Source: Actinobacteria bacterium UBA912 (lineage in GTDB: Bacteria > Actinomycetota > Coriobacteriia > Anaerosomatales > UBA912). Taken from it: DNA of 5,123 bases. The stretch covers positions 1 to 5,123 of the forward strand of contig DBEG01000029.1 in assembly GCA_002293965.1 (NCBI GenBank). Direction: 5' to 3'. A model generated the notes under the pieces. That model worked only from the letters and a program-made list of their open reading frames with translations, was not told the DNA's origin and did no database searches. Positions 1 through 5,123 of the stretch are shown piece by piece (positions within the stretch are counted from its first letter, which is position 1; the number at the start of each line of letters is the position of its first letter). Position numbers and translations under genes: made by a program.

Positions 1-779
1 GCGGCGTTGATCTCCTCGGCGGTTACGTCGGTGGCGAGCTCAGCGACGAGGTCGACCACGGATCCGTCAGGAGTGGGCACCCTCATCGACATGCCATCGA
101 GCTTGCCCTTCATGTCCGGCATCACGAGCCCGATCGCTTTGGCGGCACCGGTCGAGGTCGGGATGATCGACATCGCGGCCGCGCGGGAGCGACGCAGGTC
201 CTTGTGGGGCAGGTCCAGGATGTTCTGGTCGTTGGTGTAGCTGTGGATCGTGTTCATGAATCCTCGGCGGAGACCGAAGGAATCGTGCAGCACCTTGGCG
301 AAGGGTGCCAGGCAGTTGGTCGTGCACGATGCGTTCGACACGATGTGATGGTTCGCGGGATCGTAATCCCCTTCGTTGACGCCCATGACGATCGTGACGT
401 CCTCGTTGCTGGCCGGTGCAGAGATGAGCACCTTCGCCGCGCCTGCGTCCAGATGCGCCTTGGCCTTGTGAGCGTCGGTGAAGAAGCCCGTGGACTCGAC
501 GACGATATCGACTCCGAGTGCGCCCCATCCAAGATTCGCCGGATCACGATCCGACATGACCTTCACCAGGCGGCCGTCGACGTCGATGCCTCCGTCTGTC
601 GCCTCGACCCTTCCGCCGAAGCGGCCGTGGATCGAATCGTACTTGAGCAGGTGCGCGAGCGTCGCGGCATCAGTCAAGTCGTTGACTGCGACGACCTCGA
701 CAGCCGGATCGGCCTCCATCGCGCGAAACACCAGCCGGCCGATGCGGCCGAATCCGTTGATACCTACCTTGACAGTCAC
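1..779 (-). CDS. gap: Glyceraldehyde-3-phosphate dehydrogenase, type I (3' end outside window)
   Basis: Cytosolic glycolytic enzyme that oxidises and phosphorylates glyceraldehyde 3-phosphate to 1,3-bisphosphoglycerate. The window holds 259 residues of a family that is usually about 335 long; the C-terminus runs off the left edge. The Rossmann-fold nucleotide site GINGFGRIGR is at residues 6-15. An Asp follows the second strand (VAVND, D34), the residue typical of NAD-dependent rather than NADP-dependent forms. The catalytic motif SNASCTTNC gives Cys152 (codon 324-326), and His179 in NTIHSYTNDQ is the catalytic base. The phosphate-site stretch PTSTGAAKAIG is at 207-217, followed by the RVPTPDGSVVDL segment at 233-244. 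The start is GTG at 777-779; its G is the last base of the whiA stop TAG, and a strong AAGGAGGG lies 7 nt upstream. An initial GTG means a search for ATG starts alone misses this gene. In related genomes pgk and tpiA usually follow, which cannot be seen here. Identification is certain; the cofactor preference is inferred. Confidence 0.98.
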   Translation of the reverse strand, partial: MTVKVGINGFGRIGRLVFRAMEADPAVEVVAVNDLTDAATLAHLLKYDSIHGRFGGRVEATDGGIDVDGRLVKVMSDRDPANLGWGALGVDIVVESTGFFTDAHKAKAHLDAGAAKVLISAPASNEDVTIVMGVNEGDYDPANHHIVSNASCTTNCLAPFAKVLHDSFGLRRGFMNTIHSYTNDQNILDLPHKDLRRSRAAAMSIIPTSTGAAKAIGLVMPDMKGKLDGMSMRVPTPDGSVVDLVAELATDVTAEEINA

Positions 780-1729
780 TACTGTTCCCTCCTTCTACTC
801 TGACCGGTACTACGTGCAAGCTCTTCCAACCTGCGGACCCTGTGGTACACCGCCGACTTGGACAGGACCGGATCGGCAAGTTCGCCGAGCTCTCTCAAAC
901 TCACGTCCTGGTGCTCGAGCCTCAGGCGCGCGAAATCCCTCAGTGCGGGTGGCAGGCTCTCCAGGCCGACGGTCTCTTCGAGTAGCTCGATCGCCTCGAT
1001 CTGCGCCAGCGCTGCATCGGCCGCCTTGGATACGTTAGCCGTCTCCGCATTCACCAGCCGATTGACCTGGTTGCGCATGGATTTGACCACGCGTACGTTC
1101 TCGGTCTTGAGAAGCGCACCGTGTGCGCCCGCCAGAGCGAGGAACATCAGGATTGGTTCGGCCCCCTTAAGATACACGGTATGCAGCCCCCGTCGCTGGG
1201 TTATTTTCGGCTCGATCTCGAAGCGCCTCATCAGCGTTGCCAGATCTTCGGCGATCTTCTCGGAGTCGGCAGTGAGCTCGAAGTGGAAATCGCCCTGCGG
1301 ATTCGCGACGAAACCCCCACCCAAGAACGCTCCTCTCAGATACGCGATGGCACAGCAGTTCTTCCGCACCACCCTATGCAGTATTCCCGTTGCAAGCCTC
1401 ATCGAGTCATCGAGTATCCCGAGCTCGTTGAGTGCCTGGAGTGATCCGGGCTGATCGGGCACGGTGATGAGGTAGTTGTTGGTCTTGTGCAGGATACTGC
1501 GCCTTACGGTGAGCTCGGTCTTCACGCCATAGAGGGCGCGCAGCAGCTTGATCGCCTTTCGGGCGACCGGCGCGGTCTCGGTGGCGAGTTCGAGCCGGAA
1601 GCGCTCCTTTCCCAGGATATGGAGGGTGCCCTCGATGCGGGCCAATGCGGCCAGCTCGGCTTTTTGGCAGCACAGATGCCTCGATTCGACACGAGAGAGC
1701 TCCTCCTTGACCTCCGCCGAAAAGGACAT
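779..1729 (-). CDS. whiA: WhiA, sporulation/cell-division transcriptional regulator homologue
   Basis: DNA-binding protein of 316 residues, a normal length for the family. WhiA has an N-terminal domain related to LAGLIDADG homing endonucleases and a C-terminal helix-turn-helix. Visible landmarks are the start MSFSAEVKEELSR, the paired cysteines plus AEL (HLCCQKAELAAL, 19-29), the endonuclease-like helix YLRGAFLGGGFVANP (130-144), and the conserved NRLVNAETANVSKAADAA linker (223-240). The C-terminal helix-turn-helix SLRELGELADPVLSKSAVYHRVRRLEELA spans about 277-305, followed by a short basic tail. The LAGLIDADG-like helices lack the acidic catalytic residues, as is usual in WhiA, so no nuclease activity is expected. 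In Streptomyces WhiA acts with WhiB on sporulation-septation genes; in Bacillus subtilis it affects division and chromosome segregation. Whether this organism sporulates cannot be told from the sequence. The ATG directly follows the yvcK stop (TAG then ATG), with GGGAGGT 10 nt upstream. Confidence 0.97.
   Translation of the reverse strand: MSFSAEVKEELSRVESRHLCCQKAELAALARIEGTLHILGKERFRLELATETAPVARKAIKLLRALYGVKTELTVRRSILHKTNNYLITVPDQPGSLQALNELGILDDSMRLATGILHRVVRKNCCAIAYLRGAFLGGGFVANPQGDFHFELTADSEKIAEDLATLMRRFEIEPKITQRRGLHTVYLKGAEPILMFLALAGAHGALLKTENVRVVKSMRNQVNRLVNAETANVSKAADAALAQIEAIELLEETVGLESLPPALRDFARLRLEHQDVSLRELGELADPVLSKSAVYHRVRRLEELARSTGQSRRREQ
787..794 (-). promoter_or_regulatory. Strong Shine-Dalgarno site for gap, inside the whiA 3' end
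   Basis: On the minus strand the bases read AAGGAGGG, with 7 nt to the gap GTG at 779. This is the most complete anti-16S match at any junction in the window. It fixes the gap start and lies wholly within the last codons of whiA. It suggests gap can be translated at a high rate on its own as well as by re-initiation after whiA. Confidence 0.85.
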
Positions 1730-2659
1730 CTACCCGATGACCTCCCGAAGTGCTGCTAGCAGCTTGTCTTGCGAGTGCCTGTTGGGGTCCCCGGGATCCG
1801 AGAGATCCGCCGAGACGACCTTGGGGCCCAGCGAGGCCATGCGCTCGCGGACGCTCGCGTCAGCGGCGACCGCCGAGGGTGTCGGTGAGTCGTGGACGAG
1901 GGCGACGTCGATCGCGCCCGAAAGTCCGTGATCGATCAGGGTGCGCAGGTGGTCGAAGGCGTCCATCCCACTGGTCTCGCCGCGCTGGTTCGCCACGTTG
2001 CACACGTAGACCCTAAGCGCTTCCGATCGCCGGATCGCGTCCGAGACGCCTTCTACCAGCAGGTTCGGTAGGATGCTCGTGAACAGACTGCCCGGGCCGA
2101 TGACGATGACCTCGGCGGATGCGATGGCCTCGAGCGCGGGCCCGTAAGCCTTCGGGAATCCGGGCTCCAGCTCGATGTCGGCGAGCGGGCCGTTGGAGTG
2201 CGCCAGACGCGCCTGCCCACTGATCGGCCTTCCGGCGGCGTCCTTGGCGCTGAGGCGCACGTCGGCAAGCGTGCTGGGGAGCACCCTGCCCTGTGAGTCG
2301 AGCAGCCCTCCGGCGGCGTCGATGGCGTCGGGGAAGCTTTGGGTGAGGTCGGTGAGCGCAGCGATCACGAGGTTGCCGAGCGCATGGCCCGCCAGCCCCT
2401 CGCCTTGCGGGAAACGGTACTGGAAGAGCTGGGCAGGCAGGCTGTCAGCATCCGCCATCGCAACCAGGCAGTTCCTGATGTCACCCGGGGGCAACATCCC
2501 CATCTGCTCCCTGAGCAGGCCGCTCGATCCGCCGTCATCGGCCATCGTGACCACCGCCGAGGTGTCGAACCCAAGCTCGAGCAGGCAACGAAGCACCCTC
2601 GGCAGGCCGGTTCCTCCGCCTATCGCGACCCCTTTGCGTGCCGAGAAGGCCCCGCTCAT
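1730..2659 (-). CDS. yvcK: YvcK/CofD-like family protein (gluconeogenesis factor, CuvA homologue)
   Basis: Cytosolic protein of 309 residues, near the usual 310-340. It shares the fold of CofD (2-phospho-L-lactate transferase), but YvcK proteins are not known to make coenzyme F420. In Bacillus subtilis YvcK is needed for growth on gluconeogenic carbon sources and binds UDP-sugars; the mycobacterial homologue CuvA localises to growth sites and is phosphorylated by a Ser/Thr kinase. Family signatures in order: GGGTGLPR (14-21), VTMADDGGSSGLLR (37-50), MLPPGDIRNCL (55-65), GLAGHALGNL (88-97), VIGPGSLFTSILPNLL (186-201), and NVANQRGETSGMDAFDHL (221-238). The start chosen is ATG 2657-2659, which sits just before the family N-terminus and overlaps the rapZ stop as ATGA. 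The frame stays open upstream to 3202, but that stretch is out-of-frame rapZ sequence. The best upstream ribosome-site match (AAGGA, 12 nt away) is weak, so translation probably depends on coupling to rapZ. No residue loss seen. Confidence 0.97.
   Translation of the reverse strand: MSGAFSARKGVAIGGGTGLPRVLRCLLELGFDTSAVVTMADDGGSSGLLREQMGMLPPGDIRNCLVAMADADSLPAQLFQYRFPQGEGLAGHALGNLVIAALTDLTQSFPDAIDAAGGLLDSQGRVLPSTLADVRLSAKDAAGRPISGQARLAHSNGPLADIELEPGFPKAYGPALEAIASAEVIVIGPGSLFTSILPNLLVEGVSDAIRRSEALRVYVCNVANQRGETSGMDAFDHLRTLIDHGLSGAIDVALVHDSPTPSAVAADASVRERMASLGPKVVSADLSDPGDPNRHSQDKLLAALREVIG
1740..1746 (-). promoter_or_regulatory. Shine-Dalgarno site for whiA, inside the yvcK 3' end
   Basis: The minus strand reads GGGAGGT, 10 nt before the whiA ATG at 1729. 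It supports this ATG as the true start and lies in the last codons of yvcK. The stop and start codons abut with no spacer, so terminating ribosomes are well placed to re-initiate. Confidence 0.7.
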
Positions 2660-3555
2660 CGCGAGGCCCGATCCTTGTTGATGTCCCGATGACTGACCGC
2701 GACCTGATAGCCTTTCGAGCCGAGGAAAGCTGCGGTCTCCTCGGCGAGTACGACACTGCGGTGCATGCCGCCGGTGCAGCCGAGCGCGATGACGAGGTGC
2801 GCCTTGCCCTCGGCGATGTAACTCGGGAGCAACGTCTCGAGAAGCGCGAACCACTTTGCGATGAACTCGGTGGTCGCCTCGCGCTCGAGCACGAAGGCGC
2901 GCACGTCGGGATCGAGTCCGGTGAGTTCGCGCAGGCCAGGCAGGTAGTAGGGATTGGGCAGGAAGCGCACGTCCATGACGATGTCGGCGTCGATCGAGAT
3001 GCCGTACTTGAAACCGAACGACGACACCGTGACGGTTAGCGACGGCGCGCTCGATGTCGAGAACCGCTGTTTGATCGCGGCGCGCAGCTCGGCAGGCTTG
3101 AGTGTGCTCGAGTCGATGATGACGTCCGCGCGGGTGCGCACCTCGCCGAGTATCCTGCGCTCGGCGATGATGCCCTCGAGGACCGAGCCGCTCGTCGAAC
3201 ACAACGGGTGCCGCCTGCGGGTCTCCTTGAAGCGCCGCACGAGAGTGTCATCGTCGGCTTCGAGGAAGAGCAGCTCATACGCGATTCCGCCGTCATCGAG
3301 GTTCTTCAGCTCGCCGAGCAGCTCGTCGAAGAACTCCTGCGAGCGTACGTCGCACACCAGCGCCATCCGCTGGATGCGACTTCCCGGGAGCGCCATCAGC
3401 GCGACGACCTGGCTGATGAACCCAGGCGGGATGTTGTCGATGCAGAAGTACCCCATGTCCTCGAAGGTGTGGATGGCCTCGGTGCGCCCGGCGCCCGACA
3501 TACCTGTGATCACCACGAGTTCGGTGGAGTTGGGTGCTTCCTCTGGACTACTCAC
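2656..3555 (-). CDS. rapZ: RapZ-family P-loop nucleotide/amino-sugar binding protein
   Basis: Cytosolic protein, 299 residues from the preferred start. In E. coli RapZ senses glucosamine-6-phosphate and delivers the small RNA GlmZ to RNase E; the Gram-positive homologue YvcJ has nucleotide hydrolase activity. There is no evidence here for a GlmZ-type RNA, so the ligand role is inference. Positions from the preferred start: P-loop GMSGAGRT (18-25), with Arg instead of the usual Lys, as is common in actinobacterial members; DNIPP (40-44); a Walker B-like MALVCDVRS (64-72); ETRRRHPL (111-118); the C-terminal domain SFGFKYGI (179-186), DVRFLPNPYY (195-204) and GCTGGMHRSV (259-268), the phosphate/sugar-binding loop in E. 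coli. Start: GTG at 3553-3555 has AGGAG 6 nt upstream and gives an 8-bp overlap with uvrC and a typical length. The alternative ATG at 3592-3594 (312 residues, 47-bp overlap) has a less clear site. Identity is firm; the start is about 60:40. Confidence 0.95.
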   Translation of the reverse strand: MSSPEEAPNSTELVVITGMSGAGRTEAIHTFEDMGYFCIDNIPPGFISQVVALMALPGSRIQRMALVCDVRSQEFFDELLGELKNLDDGGIAYELLFLEADDDTLVRRFKETRRRHPLCSTSGSVLEGIIAERRILGEVRTRADVIIDSSTLKPAELRAAIKQRFSTSSAPSLTVTVSSFGFKYGISIDADIVMDVRFLPNPYYLPGLRELTGLDPDVRAFVLEREATTEFIAKWFALLETLLPSYIAEGKAHLVIALGCTGGMHRSVVLAEETAAFLGSKGYQVAVSHRDINKDRASR

Positions 3556-5122
3556 TGTCGGCTCCTGACTCCGGCTCACGGTCGATATCCACATTATGCC
3601 CCTCTCCGCCTTCCGAGAACACCGCGAAGATGTCCTCGGCGACCTCGCGTGGGATGCCCGGTGTCGCCGAGATCTCCTCGACGCTTGCCTCGCGCATCTT
3701 GCGCACAGAGCCGAACGCCTTCATCAGCGCCTTCTTGCGCTTGGGGCCCACGCCCGGGATGTCGTCGAGCACGCTCGCGGTCATCGCTTTGCCGCGAAGC
3801 TCCCGATGGTAGGTGACCGCGAATCGGTGCGCCTCGTCCCGGATGCGTTTGACGAGGTATAGCGACGGCGAGCCTGGTGGCAGCAGCACCGGCGCATCGA
3901 AGCCCGGGACGAACAGCTCCTCCTCACGCTTGGCGAGAGCCACGATCGCCACACCTTCGGCACCGACTTCGCGCAGTGCAGCCCGCGCCGCGGAGAGCTG
4001 GCCCTTGCCGCCGTCAACGATCACCAGGTCCGGCATCGCTCCGAAGCGCTCATCTGCGCGGCGTTCGGGATCGAAGCGGCGGCGGATCACCTCGGCCATC
4101 ATCGCGAAGTCGTCGGCCTTCTCGGCGGGGCGACGCACGCGGAACCTGCGATAGGAAGCGACATCGGCGCGTCCGTTCGCGAACACCACCATCGAGCCGA
4201 CAGAGTGCCGGCCGTGCAGCGTCGAGATGTCGTAGCACTCGATGCGCATGGGCGCGGCGTCGAGTGCGAGTGCGCTTTCTAGCTGCAGCAGCGCGAGGTT
4301 GATGCGCTCGTCGTCGTAGCGGGTGCGCATCTTGTGGCGCATGAGCGTGTGCCGCGCGTTGACCTCGGCCATCTGCAGGAGCGCGTGCTTCTCGCCGCGC
4401 TTGGGCGTGGTGATGCGCACCTTCTTGCGGCGCATCCCCGAGAGCCACTCCTCGAAGGTCTCGGAGTCCTCGGGGGCATCGTGCACGACGACCTCGGCCG
4501 GGATGTATGTGGCCTGGTCGTAGTAGCGCAGCAGGAATCCCTCGATCAGCGCTTGTGCCGAGACATCCATCCCCTTGTCGAGCACGAATTCGTTGCCGAT
4601 CAGCACGCGGCCCTCGCGCACAACGAGCACGTGGACGCCGGCGATCGTCTCCTCTCGGAAGATGCCGATGATGTCGACGTCGAGCTTACGTGCCGAGACC
4701 ACCTTCTGGCGCTCCTGCAGCACGCGGATGGCTTCGAGGCGATTGCGGAACCTCGCCGCGCGCTCGTAGTCGAGGTCATCTGCGGCGGCGCACATCCTCG
4801 ATTCGAGCTCGTCGGCGACGTCGGATTGGCGGCCGCGGAGGAACTCGGCGACCTTGGCGATGACCGCGGCGTACTCCTCGGCGGATATCGCGCCGACGCA
4901 AGCGCCCGGCCCGCGCCCGACGCTGTAGTCGAAGCATGCCCGCCCCGCTGGCTCGCCGCCGCGGGCGACAAGCCGCTTCCACTCGACGCACGACGCGCTG
5001 CAGATCGGGTAGACCTTGCGGACGGCCTCGATGGTGGCGCGCGCCGCTCGGGAGTCGGTGTACGGCCCGAAGTAGATGATGCCGTCGCGATGCTTCTCGC
5101 GGGTGAACTTGATCGCTGGGAA
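3548..5122 (-). CDS. uvrC: UvrABC excinuclease subunit C (5' end outside window)
   Basis: Nuclease subunit of bacterial nucleotide excision repair; makes both incisions around a lesion in the UvrB-DNA complex. 524 residues are visible in frame to the right edge; the family is about 600-650 long, so the catalytic GIY-YIG domain is mostly or wholly missing. Positions count from the first full codon at 5122. The segment YFGPYTDSRAARATIEAV (17-34) follows the GIY-YIG domain. A cysteine region lies at 41-75. The UVR motif that binds UvrB is at about 106-133 (LESRMCAAADDLDYERAARF). The RNase H-like nuclease domain has Asp298 (CYDIS), Asp370 (VIVDGGKGQL) and His432 (RDEAHRFA), matching the E. coli catalytic triad; the His usually after YDIS is Thr here. 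The tandem helix-hairpin-helix DNA-binding domain is at about 448-502 (VLDDIPGVGPKRKKAL, ISATPGIPREVAEDIF), then a short acidic tail. The ATG at 4795 is internal (Met110), not the start. Head of the visible cluster. Confidence 0.98.
   Translation of the reverse strand, partial: FPAIKFTREKHRDGIIYFGPYTDSRAARATIEAVRKVYPICSASCVEWKRLVARGGEPAGRACFDYSVGRGPGACVGAISAEEYAAVIAKVAEFLRGRQSDVADELESRMCAAADDLDYERAARFRNRLEAIRVLQERQKVVSARKLDVDIIGIFREETIAGVHVLVVREGRVLIGNEFVLDKGMDVSAQALIEGFLLRYYDQATYIPAEVVVHDAPEDSETFEEWLSGMRRKKVRITTPKRGEKHALLQMAEVNARHTLMRHKMRTRYDDERINLALLQLESALALDAAPMRIECYDISTLHGRHSVGSMVVFANGRADVASYRRFRVRRPAEKADDFAMMAEVIRRRFDPERRADERFGAMPDLVIVDGGKGQLSAARAALREVGAEGVAIVALAKREEELFVPGFDAPVLLPPGSPSLYLVKRIRDEAHRFAVTYHRELRGKAMTASVLDDIPGVGPKRKKALMKAFGSVRKMREASVEEISATPGIPREVAEDIFAVFSEGGEGHNVDIDREPESGADSE
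3562..3566 (-). promoter_or_regulatory. Shine-Dalgarno site favouring the GTG start of rapZ
   Basis: The minus strand reads AGGAG, 6 nt before the GTG at 3555 and inside the end of uvrC. It is the reason to prefer the shorter rapZ. The competing ATG at 3594 is preceded by a G-rich stretch (GGAGAGGGG) that could also bind the ribosome, so this site does not settle the matter. Confidence 0.55.
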
Positions 5123-5123
5123 G

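Noticed and set aside
130..144. An earlier idea that WhiA's LAGLIDADG-like fold might mean an intein or homing endonuclease here.
   Set aside because: The similarity (whiA residues 130-144) is the normal WhiA domain without catalytic acids; no splicing motifs or interrupted host gene are present. The coordinates given are residue numbers in WhiA, which correspond to bases about 1298-1342.
204..803. Plus-strand open frame of 199 residues opposite gap.
   Set aside because: It is antisense to an unmistakable GAPDH, has no recognisable motif, and long antisense frames are expected from G/C-rich third positions.
1400..1415. Tandem 8-bp direct repeat CATCGAGT.
   Set aside because: It lies in whiA codons for an ILDDSMR segment and is explained by similar adjacent codons; no third copy or other repeat structure.
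2660..3202. A 490-residue version of YvcK extended upstream through rapZ.
   Set aside because: The extra part is Arg/His-rich out-of-frame reading of rapZ codons with no family similarity. The ATG at 2659 sits next to the conserved YvcK N-terminus and forms the ATGA overlap.
2954..3568. Plus-strand open frame of 204 residues opposite rapZ.
   Set aside because: Ser/Arg-rich low-information translation antisense to conserved RapZ codons; the same is true of the plus-strand frames at 858-1454, 2175-2681 and 3208-3816.
4050..4448. Minus-strand frame of 132 residues in a different frame within uvrC.
   Set aside because: Ala/Arg/His-rich shadow of uvrC; the conserved UvrC frame covers the same bases.
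3548..4795. A short 415-residue UvrC starting at ATG 4795.
   Set aside because: The frame continues upstream to the window edge with clear UvrC sequence (YFGPY segment and cysteine region), so this Met lies inside the UVR motif.

Overview
The window is one uninterrupted stretch of a minus-strand gene cluster. Read in the direction of transcription, from high to low coordinates, the order is uvrC (5' end outside the window), rapZ, yvcK, whiA, gap (3' end outside the window). This order is the well-known actinobacterial arrangement. It joins the nucleotide-excision-repair nuclease, the RapZ and YvcK proteins tied to amino-sugar and cell-envelope metabolism, the WhiA regulator, and the glycolytic enzyme glyceraldehyde-3-phosphate dehydrogenase. 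The high G+C content, strong G/C bias at third codon positions, presence of whiA, and Arg-type RapZ P-loop all point to a high-GC Gram-positive (Actinomycetota). A deep-branching lineage such as Coriobacteriia is possible but is only an inference; the sequence has no 16S or other taxonomic marker.

Layout: 1-779 is gap, missing its C-terminal part. 779-1729 is whiA. 1730-2659 is yvcK. 2656-3555 is rapZ, with an alternative start at 3594. 3548 to the right edge is uvrC, missing roughly its first 100 residues. There is no intergenic DNA. The four junctions are, in transcription order, an 8-bp overlap (47 bp with the alternative start), a 4-bp ATGA overlap, directly abutting stop and start (TAG then ATG), and a 1-bp overlap (TAGTG). 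Shine-Dalgarno-like sequences lie inside the preceding coding regions. I see no terminator, internal promoter, RNA gene, mobile element, CRISPR array or repeat array. The cluster promoter must lie upstream, beyond base 5123.

How the genes fit together: rapZ, yvcK and whiA are neighbours in many Gram-positive bacteria and have been linked to amino-sugar sensing, cell-envelope metabolism and cell division. gap puts lower glycolysis under the same transcript. uvrC appears to be a long-standing passenger.

I found no new system. The items most worth a second look are an altered cysteine pattern in the presumed Fe-S region of UvrC, the tight coupling of all five genes, the uncertain rapZ start, and the strong ribosome binding site for gap inside the end of whiA.
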